64,000 bases of DNA from Scandinavium sp036409475 (GTDB lineage: Bacteria; Pseudomonadota; Gammaproteobacteria; Enterobacterales; Enterobacteriaceae), in contig NZ_JAYRCK010000031.1 of the NCBI RefSeq assembly GCF_036409475.1, positions 1 to 64,000 on the forward strand, written 5' to 3'. Below, piece by piece: positions 7,783 to 15,992 of this stretch (position 1 is its first letter; each line of letters opens with the position of its first letter). The position numbers and the translations under genes are program-made. Under the pieces are notes generated by a model, which had not been told where the DNA came from, ran no database searches, and worked only from the letters and a program-made list of their open reading frames with translations.

Positions 7783-9535
7783 GTTGCCACCTCACGGTTT
7801 TACGCAAACGCCACCCTTCAGATTCCCTACGCGCCTGCCAGAACGCCGCATAACGCCCTTCTGCCGCCAGCAGTTGTTCATGCGTTCCCTGCTCAACAAT
7901 GCGTTTATCATCAAGGACCAGAATGAGATCGGCATTCTGGATAGTCGGGAGTTGATGGGCGATCACCAGCATCGTGCAGCAATGGTGCCGCATCTGTAGA
8001 CCACGCGTAATAGCCGCCTGGTTGGCGGCATCCAGCGCGCCTGTTGCTTCATCCAGCAGCAGGATGGGCGCGTTTTTAAGTAATGCCCGCGCAATCGCAA
8101 CGCGCTGGCGTTCGCCCCCGGAGAGCAATCCTCCCCCTTCCCCCACCTGCGTATTCCACCCATCCTTAAACCGCCCGACCAGTTCATCCAGACACGCCAG
8201 AGTAGCAACCTGAGCAAGATCGTCATCGCTGGCGTCCGGATTGCCGATCAGCACATTTTCCCGCAGCGTACCGCTGAACAGATAATTATCCTGAAACACC
8301 AGCGAGATCATTTGCATCAACTGCGCCGTCGAAAGCTGTCGCACATCGGTATCGCCAATGAAAATACCGCCTTCATCTGGATCGAAAAATCGCGCAATCA
8401 GCCGGGTGAGCGTTGTTTTACCCGAACCAGAAACGCCCACCAGCGCGGTGGTTGTATTTTCAGGCAACGTCACGGAGATATTCTGCAACACCGGCCGTTC
8501 CGGTGAATAACCGAAGGTGAGATTGCGTAATTCGATGTGATGGCGAGTCGGGTCAGGCGACGGCTGAGCAGGCTGCGGCAACGGACGTTGTGACAAGACG
8601 TTTTCCACCGCATCCATTTGTGCCGAAGCCATACGAATACCCGCCCCGTAGGAGGCAATCTCCGTCAGCGGGTCGACAATCCGGTTAATCAATACCAGCA
8701 AGGCAGTTAAGGTGGCTAACGGGTGTGAACCGCTGCTATCAGGCGCCAGCCAGACCACACTCGCCATCAGCGTCAGAAAACTGAGCTGTGCCAGCCAGGC
8801 ATTCGCCAGCAGCGGCGGCAGCACCAGCCAGAGCTGCCGGGATCCGGCGCGATGCTGCGCAACCAACGCCGCATCAAATTGGGTATAGCCCTTTTCACCG
8901 CAGCCAAATGCACGTAAGATTTGCTGATTCTGAGCAAACTCCACCATCCGATCGCTGGCTTCCGCCGTTGCAGCATGCACCGTACGATCGGCGGCTCTTC
9001 CCAGCCTTCCGGCCCACCAGTAAACCAGCGCGACCAACGGAAAAACGGCAGCCGCGATCAGTGCGACCCGCCAGTTAAAGAAGAACATCACCGCCACAAT
9101 CACCAGCGGTGTGAGCGTCGCCCGCATTAATGGTGTCAGTTGATGCGCAGGCAACCCCAGGATTTCCATCACCCCCTGGCTCAGCAACGCCCCCAGACGA
9201 CTGGTATTCGCACGAGAAAACCAGCCCAGCGGCAACGAAGCAACACCATCGCCAATTCGATGACGCAAGGTATTTAGCAACGTAATAGCAACCTGAAACC
9301 CTCCCAGCGTTGAGATATAGTTCAGATATCCGGTTAATAGCGTTCCTGCGCCGAGGGGAATCAACCACATCGCCGCCATCACGCTATCGCCAGTGAGCAA
9401 GGATTGCATGACAGGAACGACCATCGCGAACGTCAGGCCCTGCACAACGCAACAGGCCACCATCAGGATGAGATAGCGTTTCAATACCGCGCGGTGTTCC
9501 TCGCCCAGCAGGTGATAAAGCCGGGTCACTAACAT
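7763..9535 (-). CDS. YbtQ-like ABC transporter, permease-ATPase fusion
   Basis: Half-transporter of about 590 residues with an N-terminal six-helix membrane domain and a C-terminal nucleotide-binding domain. The Walker A GVSGSGKTT (near residue 370), the signature LSGGERQRV and the Walker B ILLLDEATGALD are all intact. It pairs with the next upstream gene, as YbtP and YbtQ do in the inner membrane. In Yersinia that pair is known to import iron-yersiniabactin although the fold resembles exporters; here either direction is possible. I chose the ATG at 9535 over one 12 codons upstream because it follows GGAGG, overlaps the preceding stop, and gives the family length. Confidence 0.88.
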   Translation of the reverse strand: MLVTRLYHLLGEEHRAVLKRYLILMVACCVVQGLTFAMVVPVMQSLLTGDSVMAAMWLIPLGAGTLLTGYLNYISTLGGFQVAITLLNTLRHRIGDGVASLPLGWFSRANTSRLGALLSQGVMEILGLPAHQLTPLMRATLTPLVIVAVMFFFNWRVALIAAAVFPLVALVYWWAGRLGRAADRTVHAATAEASDRMVEFAQNQQILRAFGCGEKGYTQFDAALVAQHRAGSRQLWLVLPPLLANAWLAQLSFLTLMASVVWLAPDSSGSHPLATLTALLVLINRIVDPLTEIASYGAGIRMASAQMDAVENVLSQRPLPQPAQPSPDPTRHHIELRNLTFGYSPERPVLQNISVTLPENTTTALVGVSGSGKTTLTRLIARFFDPDEGGIFIGDTDVRQLSTAQLMQMISLVFQDNYLFSGTLRENVLIGNPDASDDDLAQVATLACLDELVGRFKDGWNTQVGEGGGLLSGGERQRVAIARALLKNAPILLLDEATGALDAANQAAITRGLQMRHHCCTMLVIAHQLPTIQNADLILVLDDKRIVEQGTHEQLLAAEGRYAAFWQARRESEGWRLRKTVRWQHERQNL

Positions 9536-11304
9536 AGCACCTCCTGGGCAGGACAAACCTGGGCCTGCCACATGCGGGCATACTCTCCCTTCGCGGAGAG
9601 CAGCGCCTGATGCGTTCCCTGTTCAACAATGTTCCCGCACGCGAGCACAACAATATTGTCTGCGTTGACAATCGTCTCCAGCCGGTGCGCAATAACCAAC
9701 ACCACGGTGTCTTTTTTCTGCGAAATCAGCGTGGAAAGCGCTTTCTGGATTGCCGCTTCCGATTCCGCGTCAGCCTGTGCGGTCGCCTCATCCAGCACCA
9801 GTATGGACGGGTTAAGCAGCAACGCCCTGGCGATACTCAGACGCTGCGCTTCACCGCCGGAAAGCAGCGCATCCTCGCCATAAACAGATTGATATCCACG
9901 GGGCAATTGAAGAATACGCGAGTGAATATTGGCCGCTTTCGCCGCCGCGATCGCTTCCGTTTCCGTTGCTGATGGGTTACCGAGCGTAATATTGTCGAAA
10001 ATGCTGATGCGAAGCAGCCGGACATCCTGAAAAACAAATCCAACCTGGCGGTACAAACTGTCGGTGTCCAGTTGTTCCAGAGGCTCACCGCCAAGGGTTA
10101 TCTGCCCGCTGGTCGGCGAAGCAAAACGCAGCAGCAAACGCGCAAGGGTCGATTTTCCGGCGCCTGAAGCGCCAACCACCGCCGTCACGCTGCCCGGAGG
10201 CAATGCCAGTGAAATACCATCAAGGATCGGGTGATTAGCGTCGTAAGCAAAGCTCACACGATCAAATACCACGTGGTTTCCCTTCGCTTTCAGCCCATTT
10301 CGCACCACCGTTTGCTGGGGGATAGACAACAACGCCGCCAGCCGTTCAAATGCACCGCTGGCCATTTGTAACGACTGGGCGCTTTGCCCTAACGTGGTCA
10401 CGGGGATCGCGATCCCCAGCCCGACGACGGCAAAAGGCAAAAGCTGCCAGATATCAATCCAGCCCAGCGAGATAAATAACGTGCCAAAACTCAGCACCAG
10501 CAATAACAGCGTAATCGGCGCAATCACCACGCTGGCAAGCGTTTCTGGTTTTATCAGCGGTCGAACCCAGTCGAGGAAAAAATCGCGAAAATCATCAACC
10601 GCCTTTTTATAGGCCTGGTGCGCCTCTCCCTGCCGACCAAAGGTTTTCACCACCGGGATCCCCTGAACGTACTCGACAACAGCACGATTCACTTCCCCCA
10701 GCGCGATGCCGTAATCCGCCATTTTGGCCCGGCTTCCGGCCATCACCCGGCGGTACAACATCCAGAACAGCGGAATCGGCAGTAAGGTAATCAGCGCCAT
10801 TCGCCAGTCAATCCAGAAGAGATAGCCGTACACAAATGCCATGGTCGCCGCCGCGTTGGCAAAATGTAAACCAGCATGCGCAACCAGATGGTGAATGGCG
10901 GAGACATCGTCCTGAATTCCTTGTTTAATTTGCCCGCTACTGTGCTGGTTAAACCAGCTTAATGGCGCGCCGGAGAGCCTGCGGGCGACTTGTCGGCGGA
11001 TCCATAATGAAAATGCGTTATCCGCCAGATGGGTCATCAAATCAGCAAGCCCGCGCAATGCCAATCCGGCAGCCAGACACAGGCCCGAAAACGCAATAAT
11101 CCGCCACGCAGCATCACTTTGCCCTGGCCCCCACGCGCCGAGCACCTTCGCCAGTTCCGTTAATCCAGCCAACGGCGCGAGCACCAAACCGGAAGAGACT
11201 ATCTGTAAAATCACCGCCAGCGCGATCCAACCCCGAACGGGTTGTAATAATCGGTAATCCGCATGAGGCGGGGTCTGTTGTTCATCAGGCGTTATCATCG
11301 ACAT
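9529..11304 (-). CDS. YbtP-like ABC transporter, permease-ATPase fusion
   Basis: Partner half-transporter of 591 residues. A hydrophobic region with six predicted helices occupies residues ~30-330, followed by an ATPase domain with Walker A GASGAGKST, signature LSGGEAQRLS and Walker B ILVLDEATAQAD. The ATG at 11304 follows AAGGAGA and overlaps the end of the double-ATPase gene; the next gene overlaps its stop, so expression is probably translationally coupled. It should form a heterodimer with the 7763-9535 product. By analogy with YbtPQ it moves the metallophore or its metal complex across the inner membrane. No YbtX-type major-facilitator gene accompanies it, unlike in the HPI. Confidence 0.88.
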   Translation of the reverse strand: MSMITPDEQQTPPHADYRLLQPVRGWIALAVILQIVSSGLVLAPLAGLTELAKVLGAWGPGQSDAAWRIIAFSGLCLAAGLALRGLADLMTHLADNAFSLWIRRQVARRLSGAPLSWFNQHSSGQIKQGIQDDVSAIHHLVAHAGLHFANAAATMAFVYGYLFWIDWRMALITLLPIPLFWMLYRRVMAGSRAKMADYGIALGEVNRAVVEYVQGIPVVKTFGRQGEAHQAYKKAVDDFRDFFLDWVRPLIKPETLASVVIAPITLLLLVLSFGTLFISLGWIDIWQLLPFAVVGLGIAIPVTTLGQSAQSLQMASGAFERLAALLSIPQQTVVRNGLKAKGNHVVFDRVSFAYDANHPILDGISLALPPGSVTAVVGASGAGKSTLARLLLRFASPTSGQITLGGEPLEQLDTDSLYRQVGFVFQDVRLLRISIFDNITLGNPSATETEAIAAAKAANIHSRILQLPRGYQSVYGEDALLSGGEAQRLSIARALLLNPSILVLDEATAQADAESEAAIQKALSTLISQKKDTVVLVIAHRLETIVNADNIVVLACGNIVEQGTHQALLSAKGEYARMWQAQVCPAQEVLC

Positions 11305-12749
11305 AACCTGTTCTCCTTATTGGGCATCTCCGCAGCCTGCTCCCTTCGACGCAATGTCAGAACCTGACGGCAAAAAGGACGGGTTGCGTCAACATCATGG
11401 GTAATCAACATTAACGCCAGGTTTTGTTCCCGACGCAGACTATCCAGTAAACGCAAAATGCTCAGACGGTTTTGCTCATCCAGCGCCGAAGTCACTTCAT
11501 CGCAGATGAGCAGCGCAGGTTTTCCAGCGAGGGCGCGTGCAATCGCTACCCGCTGCTGCTCGCCGCCGGATAACTGATGCGGAAACCGGCTCTGATACGA
11601 AGAGGGAAGGTTAACCAGATGCAGCAACCCTTCGACCGAAGAGTCGGGGGCGGCGGAAAAGCGATATCGCGCCTGTTGCAACTGCTGAGCAACGGTACGC
11701 CAGGGATTAAGCGTCCGGGCGGGATCTTGCGGAACCAGCGCGATATCGCGGATTTGCTCCCGCGAGCGGCGTCTAACCTCCGGCGCTAACAAGCCGTTAC
11801 GAAGTTTACATTCGCCCATCGCTGCCGGGCTAAGCCCCACCAACGCTCTGGCAAACGCGCTTTTTCCAACGCCAGATTCGCCATGAAGCAGCAAACTGTC
11901 ACCAGGATGCAGGCAAAACGTCACTGGCGAGAATAACGGTGCGGACTGGCTCCCCACGCTGACGCTATTGACCTGCAACAGCGGCGGCTGGTCTGTGTGG
12001 GGGCACTCTGCGAAGGCAGGATGCGGAAAAGGTGAAGCGATGGCAGACAGAATGCGCTTCGACGAACCATACTGGTGCTGTTTACCGTTCTTCAGGATCA
12101 GGACGTGTTGAGCGATGTCCTCCAGCCCCGACAAATGGTGGCTCACCAGCAGTAGAGAAAATTGCAACCTGCGTTGCATCAATGCCAGCAAGCGCAGCAC
12201 CTGCTGACGACGAGCATCATCCAGACCGGCAAAAGGCTCATCCAGAATCAGTAATCGGGGGCGTTTCAGCAGTACCCTGGCCAGCGCTACGCGGCGACGC
12301 TGGCCGCCAGAAAGCTGATGCGGGAAACGGCGCAAAAAATACGTTTCACCGGGTAAACCGACACTCTCCAGTATCTGTTCAAGAGGCTCAGCATCTGGCA
12401 CGCGCATTTCATCTAACAATCTGCCGACCGTCATGCCCGGGTTCAGTTCAGCCGCCGGATCCTGACCAAGCCAGGCGGTATCGCGCGCACGCAGACGCCC
12501 CATCTGCTGCGAGCTGGCCTCACGCAGACGGCAGCCGCAACTGATGATTTCACCCGAATCCCAACGCATACCCGGGGCGATATCCCCCACAATCGCCCGC
12601 GCCAGCGTGCTTTTCCCGGCACCGCTGTCGCCAATAACCGCCAGCGTGCTGCCGCCTGCGAGCGTGAAATTAATGTCATTCAGGACAGGCTCGCCCTGCT
12701 CGCGGCAAAGCGTCAACTGCCTCACTTGCACTAAAGGAGAGTCCATCAT
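11295..12749 (-). CDS. Opp/Dpp/Nik-type ABC importer, double ATPase subunit
   Basis: Single polypeptide of 484 residues carrying two complete ATPase domains, a fusion equivalent to DppD-DppF or NikD-NikE. The first half has GDSGAGKST, LSGGQRRRVALAR and LLILDEPFAGLD. The second has GESGVGKSA (Ala where Thr/Ser usually stands at the end of Walker A), LSGGEQQRVAIARAL and LLICDEVTSALD. The chosen start is the ATG at 12749, which overlaps the permease stop (ATGA) and follows GGTGG; an ATG 18 codons earlier lies inside the permease gene without such a site. With the two permeases and the binding protein upstream it forms a complete importer. In Gram-negative bacteria this class takes up peptides, nickel and opine-type metallophores. 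Confidence 0.9.
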   Translation of the reverse strand: MMDSPLVQVRQLTLCREQGEPVLNDINFTLAGGSTLAVIGDSGAGKSTLARAIVGDIAPGMRWDSGEIISCGCRLREASSQQMGRLRARDTAWLGQDPAAELNPGMTVGRLLDEMRVPDAEPLEQILESVGLPGETYFLRRFPHQLSGGQRRRVALARVLLKRPRLLILDEPFAGLDDARRQQVLRLLALMQRRLQFSLLLVSHHLSGLEDIAQHVLILKNGKQHQYGSSKRILSAIASPFPHPAFAECPHTDQPPLLQVNSVSVGSQSAPLFSPVTFCLHPGDSLLLHGESGVGKSAFARALVGLSPAAMGECKLRNGLLAPEVRRRSREQIRDIALVPQDPARTLNPWRTVAQQLQQARYRFSAAPDSSVEGLLHLVNLPSSYQSRFPHQLSGGEQQRVAIARALAGKPALLICDEVTSALDEQNRLSILRLLDSLRREQNLALMLITHDVDATRPFCRQVLTLRRREQAAEMPNKENRLCR

Positions 12750-13498
12750 CGCTGCCACCTGTCCACGCCAAGATTGAATATAACGACCGTCAACGCGATG
12801 CATAACACCGGCGCGACCACCGCTAACGGATTAAGCATGATGCCCGGTAATGCTTCGCGGACCATCATCGCCCAGCCATCATGCGTTCCCGGCACCACCA
12901 CGCCGAGAAAACTGACCGAAGCAATCAGATACATCGCGCTAACCAGACGAATTCCCGCATCAGCCAGAATGCCGGACCAGAGTCCGGGTAAAACTTCGCG
13001 ATACAGCACCCGTAACATCCCATCACCGGCGGCAATAGCCGACTCGACATAGCCGCTGTCCAGCAGCGGATCGGCAAGCGAACGGATGTAGCGGGCAGTA
13101 AACGGGACGTTCAATAACAGCAAGGCAATCAGCAACGAACGCCAGTCTGCGCCTACCCCATAAAGGACGATGAACACAACCAGCAAGGGCGGCACGATCA
13201 AAACCGCATCCAGAGCCACCACACCGCGTCGCCCTCTCCCCGGCATCCCTGCCAGCAAAAGCCCCATCGTGACGCCGAAGGCGCTGGACAACAACGTTCC
13301 GACGAGCGGCAGCAACAGCATCATTCGCCCACCGTTTAATGTTCGGCTCAGCACATCCCGCCCCATCCCATCGGTTCCAAACCAGAATCTCCCGTCCGGC
13401 GGTTGCCAGGCCATTCCAGAGGAACGATACGGATCCAGCGGGGCGAGCCATGGCGCAACAAAAATCAGCAGCATCAACAGGACGAGTATTTTTCGCAT
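12746..13498 (-). CDS. DppC/NikC-like ABC importer permease
   Basis: Inner-membrane permease of 250 residues with about six hydrophobic segments. The family signature appears as GWAMMVREALPGIMLNPLAVVAP in the C-terminal third, the EAA loop that contacts the ATPase (written here only as a landmark, from G206 onward). The first residues, MRKILVLLMLLIFVAPWLAPLDPY, are a membrane anchor typical of the DppC class. The gene overlaps its neighbours on both sides by a few bases. It should pair with the 13498-14439 product to form the transmembrane channel of the importer. Confidence 0.88.
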   Translation of the reverse strand: MRKILVLLMLLIFVAPWLAPLDPYRSSGMAWQPPDGRFWFGTDGMGRDVLSRTLNGGRMMLLLPLVGTLLSSAFGVTMGLLLAGMPGRGRRGVVALDAVLIVPPLLVVFIVLYGVGADWRSLLIALLLLNVPFTARYIRSLADPLLDSGYVESAIAAGDGMLRVLYREVLPGLWSGILADAGIRLVSAMYLIASVSFLGVVVPGTHDGWAMMVREALPGIMLNPLAVVAPVLCIALTVVIFNLGVDRWQR

Positions 13499-14439
13499 TA
13501 GCGCCTCCGCCAGGGATCGCTTACCCGCGCCAGCACATCGGCCATAAACCAGCAGGCCGCAGTGACCAACGCCAGCAGCATCGCAATGCCTTGCAGTAAA
13601 GCGGTATCCCTGGCATGAAATGCGTTAAGCAACAGCTCACCCATCCCCGGATAGCCAAAGACGCGTTCAACGACAATCGCCCCGCCAAACAGGTAAGGCA
13701 GCGTCGAGGCGATAATCTGGGCAAGTGGCCCGGCGGCGATGGGTAAAATATGGTCTCCCCACAGCGCCCGGCCCCGAATACCGTTAAGCCGGGCGCTGGT
13801 AACATGCGGTAACGTCATCACGTTCAACAGCGTAGCGCGCACCATTCGCAGCAGATAGCCAGAAGCAACCAGCCCCAGCGTTAACGCGGGCAGCACTAAT
13901 CCGCGCCACCGCTCAGCGATACTGGCGTCAAGCGGCGCAAGAGAGATAGCAGGCAGCCAGCCCAACCCAACGGCAAACAGCAAAATCAGCAGAGTCGCCA
14001 CAATAAACTCCGGCATACTGACGCCGATTAACGCCAACGCCGAGAGCAGTTTGTCCAGCCATTGACCACGGTACGCGGCGGCGACCATCCCTGCCCCCAT
14101 TCCGACCAGCAGCATCACCATCCCCGCACACGCGGCTAACAGAGCGCTACGCTGTGCGGCCGGGATCACCACCTCCGAAACGGGAAGGTCGGTGAGCAGC
14201 GAATAGCCGCCATTGCCGTGCAATACCCCTGAAAGCCAGTGCAGATATCTCTCGCCAGCGGGGCTGTCCAGCCCATACTCGTGGCGCAACTGAGTTAACA
14301 TTTGCGGCGTGGCCCGTTCGCCTAACGCCTGGGCCGCCGCATCTCCCGGCGCCAGTTCAAGGCTGAAAAAAATCACCAGACTCGCCAGCATGAGCAACAG
14401 CAGCAGGCCCGCCGTTCTGAAAAGAAGAAACCGCGCCAT
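13498..14439 (-). CDS. DppB/NikB-like ABC importer permease
   Basis: Inner-membrane permease of 313 residues. It starts with a hydrophobic anchor (FLLFRTAGLLLLLMLASLVIFF), followed by a periplasmic loop characteristic of DppB proteins (LAPGDAAAQALGE; LRHEYGLDSPAGERYLHW) and then several further membrane segments. The cytoplasmic coupling loop includes LNGIRGRALWGDHILPIA. The gene starts two bases after the binding-protein gene ends, so the two are cotranscribed. It forms a heterodimer with the DppC-like permease. Its presence in a salicylate-thiazoline siderophore locus is unusual, because yersiniabactin and pyochelin loci use other inner-membrane systems. Confidence 0.88.
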   Translation of the reverse strand: MARFLLFRTAGLLLLLMLASLVIFFSLELAPGDAAAQALGERATPQMLTQLRHEYGLDSPAGERYLHWLSGVLHGNGGYSLLTDLPVSEVVIPAAQRSALLAACAGMVMLLVGMGAGMVAAAYRGQWLDKLLSALALIGVSMPEFIVATLLILLFAVGLGWLPAISLAPLDASIAERWRGLVLPALTLGLVASGYLLRMVRATLLNVMTLPHVTSARLNGIRGRALWGDHILPIAAGPLAQIIASTLPYLFGGAIVVERVFGYPGMGELLLNAFHARDTALLQGIAMLLALVTAACWFMADVLARVSDPWRRR

Positions 14440-14440
14440 C

Positions 14441-15973
14441 TCACTCTTGACCTGTCATCGGGCGAACCTGGCGAAACAACGGGATCCCCTGACTGAGTTC
14501 AACGCCGCTAAACCCTTCACGCATGGCGGAAAGCTGATCACGATAGCCCCATAACAGATACGGTCCCTCTTCCCACAGTTGTTGCTGAAGTTGATTAAGC
14601 CGTTGCTGTTGCGATGACCGTTCAAGCGTCGTACGCGCCTGTTCTACTCGTTGGGCAAATTCCGGGGGATACCAACCGCCATAGTTGTAGGGGTTCTCTG
14701 CGCCAAACAGCATGGGCAGCGTGGCGATAAAGGGGCGATTTAGCGCAAACATGGCGATCATCTGCGCCTGATGCAATCGCGGGAGGCTACTGAGATAGTC
14801 CGCCGGTTCGACTCGCTCAAGCGTCAGCGTGATCCCAGCATCCGCCAGTTGTTGACGTAACAGTTCAGAAGCATCGTTAAGCCCCGGCGTCAAATCGGCC
14901 GTCAACATGTGCAACGTCGTGACGCCTTTCTCACGCAAGATCGTCTGCGCCGCAGCAACCTCCTGCTGGCGCTGTTTCAGCGTAGAGTCATAGCCTGTCA
15001 GCCCCTGACCAAAAACATCGTTCCCCACATAACCGTACCCCCCCAGCACCACATCGACGAACTGCTGGCGATTGATCAACATCTTAAGCGCCTGCCGTAC
15101 CTGGCGATCGTCAAAAGGTTTCACGCGGCTATTTAGTGCGAAATACCAACTGCTGGCATTCGCCACGCCGCTACGTAATACCTGAAACCCTTTCCTGTCA
15201 GTAACCTGTTTGGCATTCGTCACCGGAATATCAAAGGCGAAATCCGCCGCACCGCTGAGCAATGCGTTCACTCTGGCCGTCGGGTCGCCCAATGGGCGAA
15301 TTTCAATACGGTCGAACCAGAGCGCAGGCTGCCAGGCGTGCAGATTACGGGTTAACAACGCGCCTTCCGATGCGGTGAATTGAGCAACCCGATACGCACC
15401 GCTACATACCGGAATATGCGCGTCGCCTTGTCCCTGCTTCCACACCATGCTGGCGGCGCTAAGCACCGTCGTGACCAGATCGGCACGTGGCCGCGTCAAC
15501 ATCAGGGTAAGGGTTCGATCGTCAACAATCCGGCTGGCCTTAAAATCCACATCCTGAAAAAAGCTGCCAAAACCCATCGAGCGGGATAAAAACTGCAAAC
15601 TGGCAAAAACATCTCCCGACGTTAATGCGCTGCCGTCGGAAAAGCGAACGCCTGGGCGTAAGCGCAGCGTCCACTGGCTGGCGTCCGTATTCGGTGTGAT
15701 CTCACTGGCGAGTTGATAAACCAACTTGCCATCCCGTTCCGCCACCAGCGTATCGCAGACATTGCCCACGATAACCCAGGGATACCAGGTTCTGGCTTTG
15801 CCAAAATCCAGCCCTTCATTCTGGCTACCGGGCATCACCACCCGCAGCGTTTTTTCCTCTTGCGTAGCGGGTGCGTCAGGTGGCTCGACAACACTTATCA
15901 TCAGCACGCCAGTGAGGACGAGCACCAGGAACAGAAACAGCGACAACCCGATAGCAATATGTCTTTTCATCAT
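14441..15973 (-). CDS. Family-5 extracellular solute-binding protein of the ABC importer
   Basis: Peptide/nickel-type substrate-binding protein of 510 residues. The N-terminus (MMKRHIAIGLSLFLFLVLVL and a few more hydrophobic residues) is a signal or uncleaved anchor with no obvious lipobox, so the protein may stay tethered to the inner membrane on its periplasmic side. The family signature is visible as LRLRPGVRFSDGSALTSGDV near residue 105. The gene lies 20 bases after the TonB receptor and immediately before the permeases, which assigns it to the same importer. The likely ligand is the metallophore or its metal complex, by position only. Confidence 0.85.
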   Translation of the reverse strand: MMKRHIAIGLSLFLFLVLVLTGVLMISVVEPPDAPATQEEKTLRVVMPGSQNEGLDFGKARTWYPWVIVGNVCDTLVAERDGKLVYQLASEITPNTDASQWTLRLRPGVRFSDGSALTSGDVFASLQFLSRSMGFGSFFQDVDFKASRIVDDRTLTLMLTRPRADLVTTVLSAASMVWKQGQGDAHIPVCSGAYRVAQFTASEGALLTRNLHAWQPALWFDRIEIRPLGDPTARVNALLSGAADFAFDIPVTNAKQVTDRKGFQVLRSGVANASSWYFALNSRVKPFDDRQVRQALKMLINRQQFVDVVLGGYGYVGNDVFGQGLTGYDSTLKQRQQEVAAAQTILREKGVTTLHMLTADLTPGLNDASELLRQQLADAGITLTLERVEPADYLSSLPRLHQAQMIAMFALNRPFIATLPMLFGAENPYNYGGWYPPEFAQRVEQARTTLERSSQQQRLNQLQQQLWEEGPYLLWGYRDQLSAMREGFSGVELSQGIPLFRQVRPMTGQE

Positions 15974-15992
15974 TCATACCCATTACAAACGG

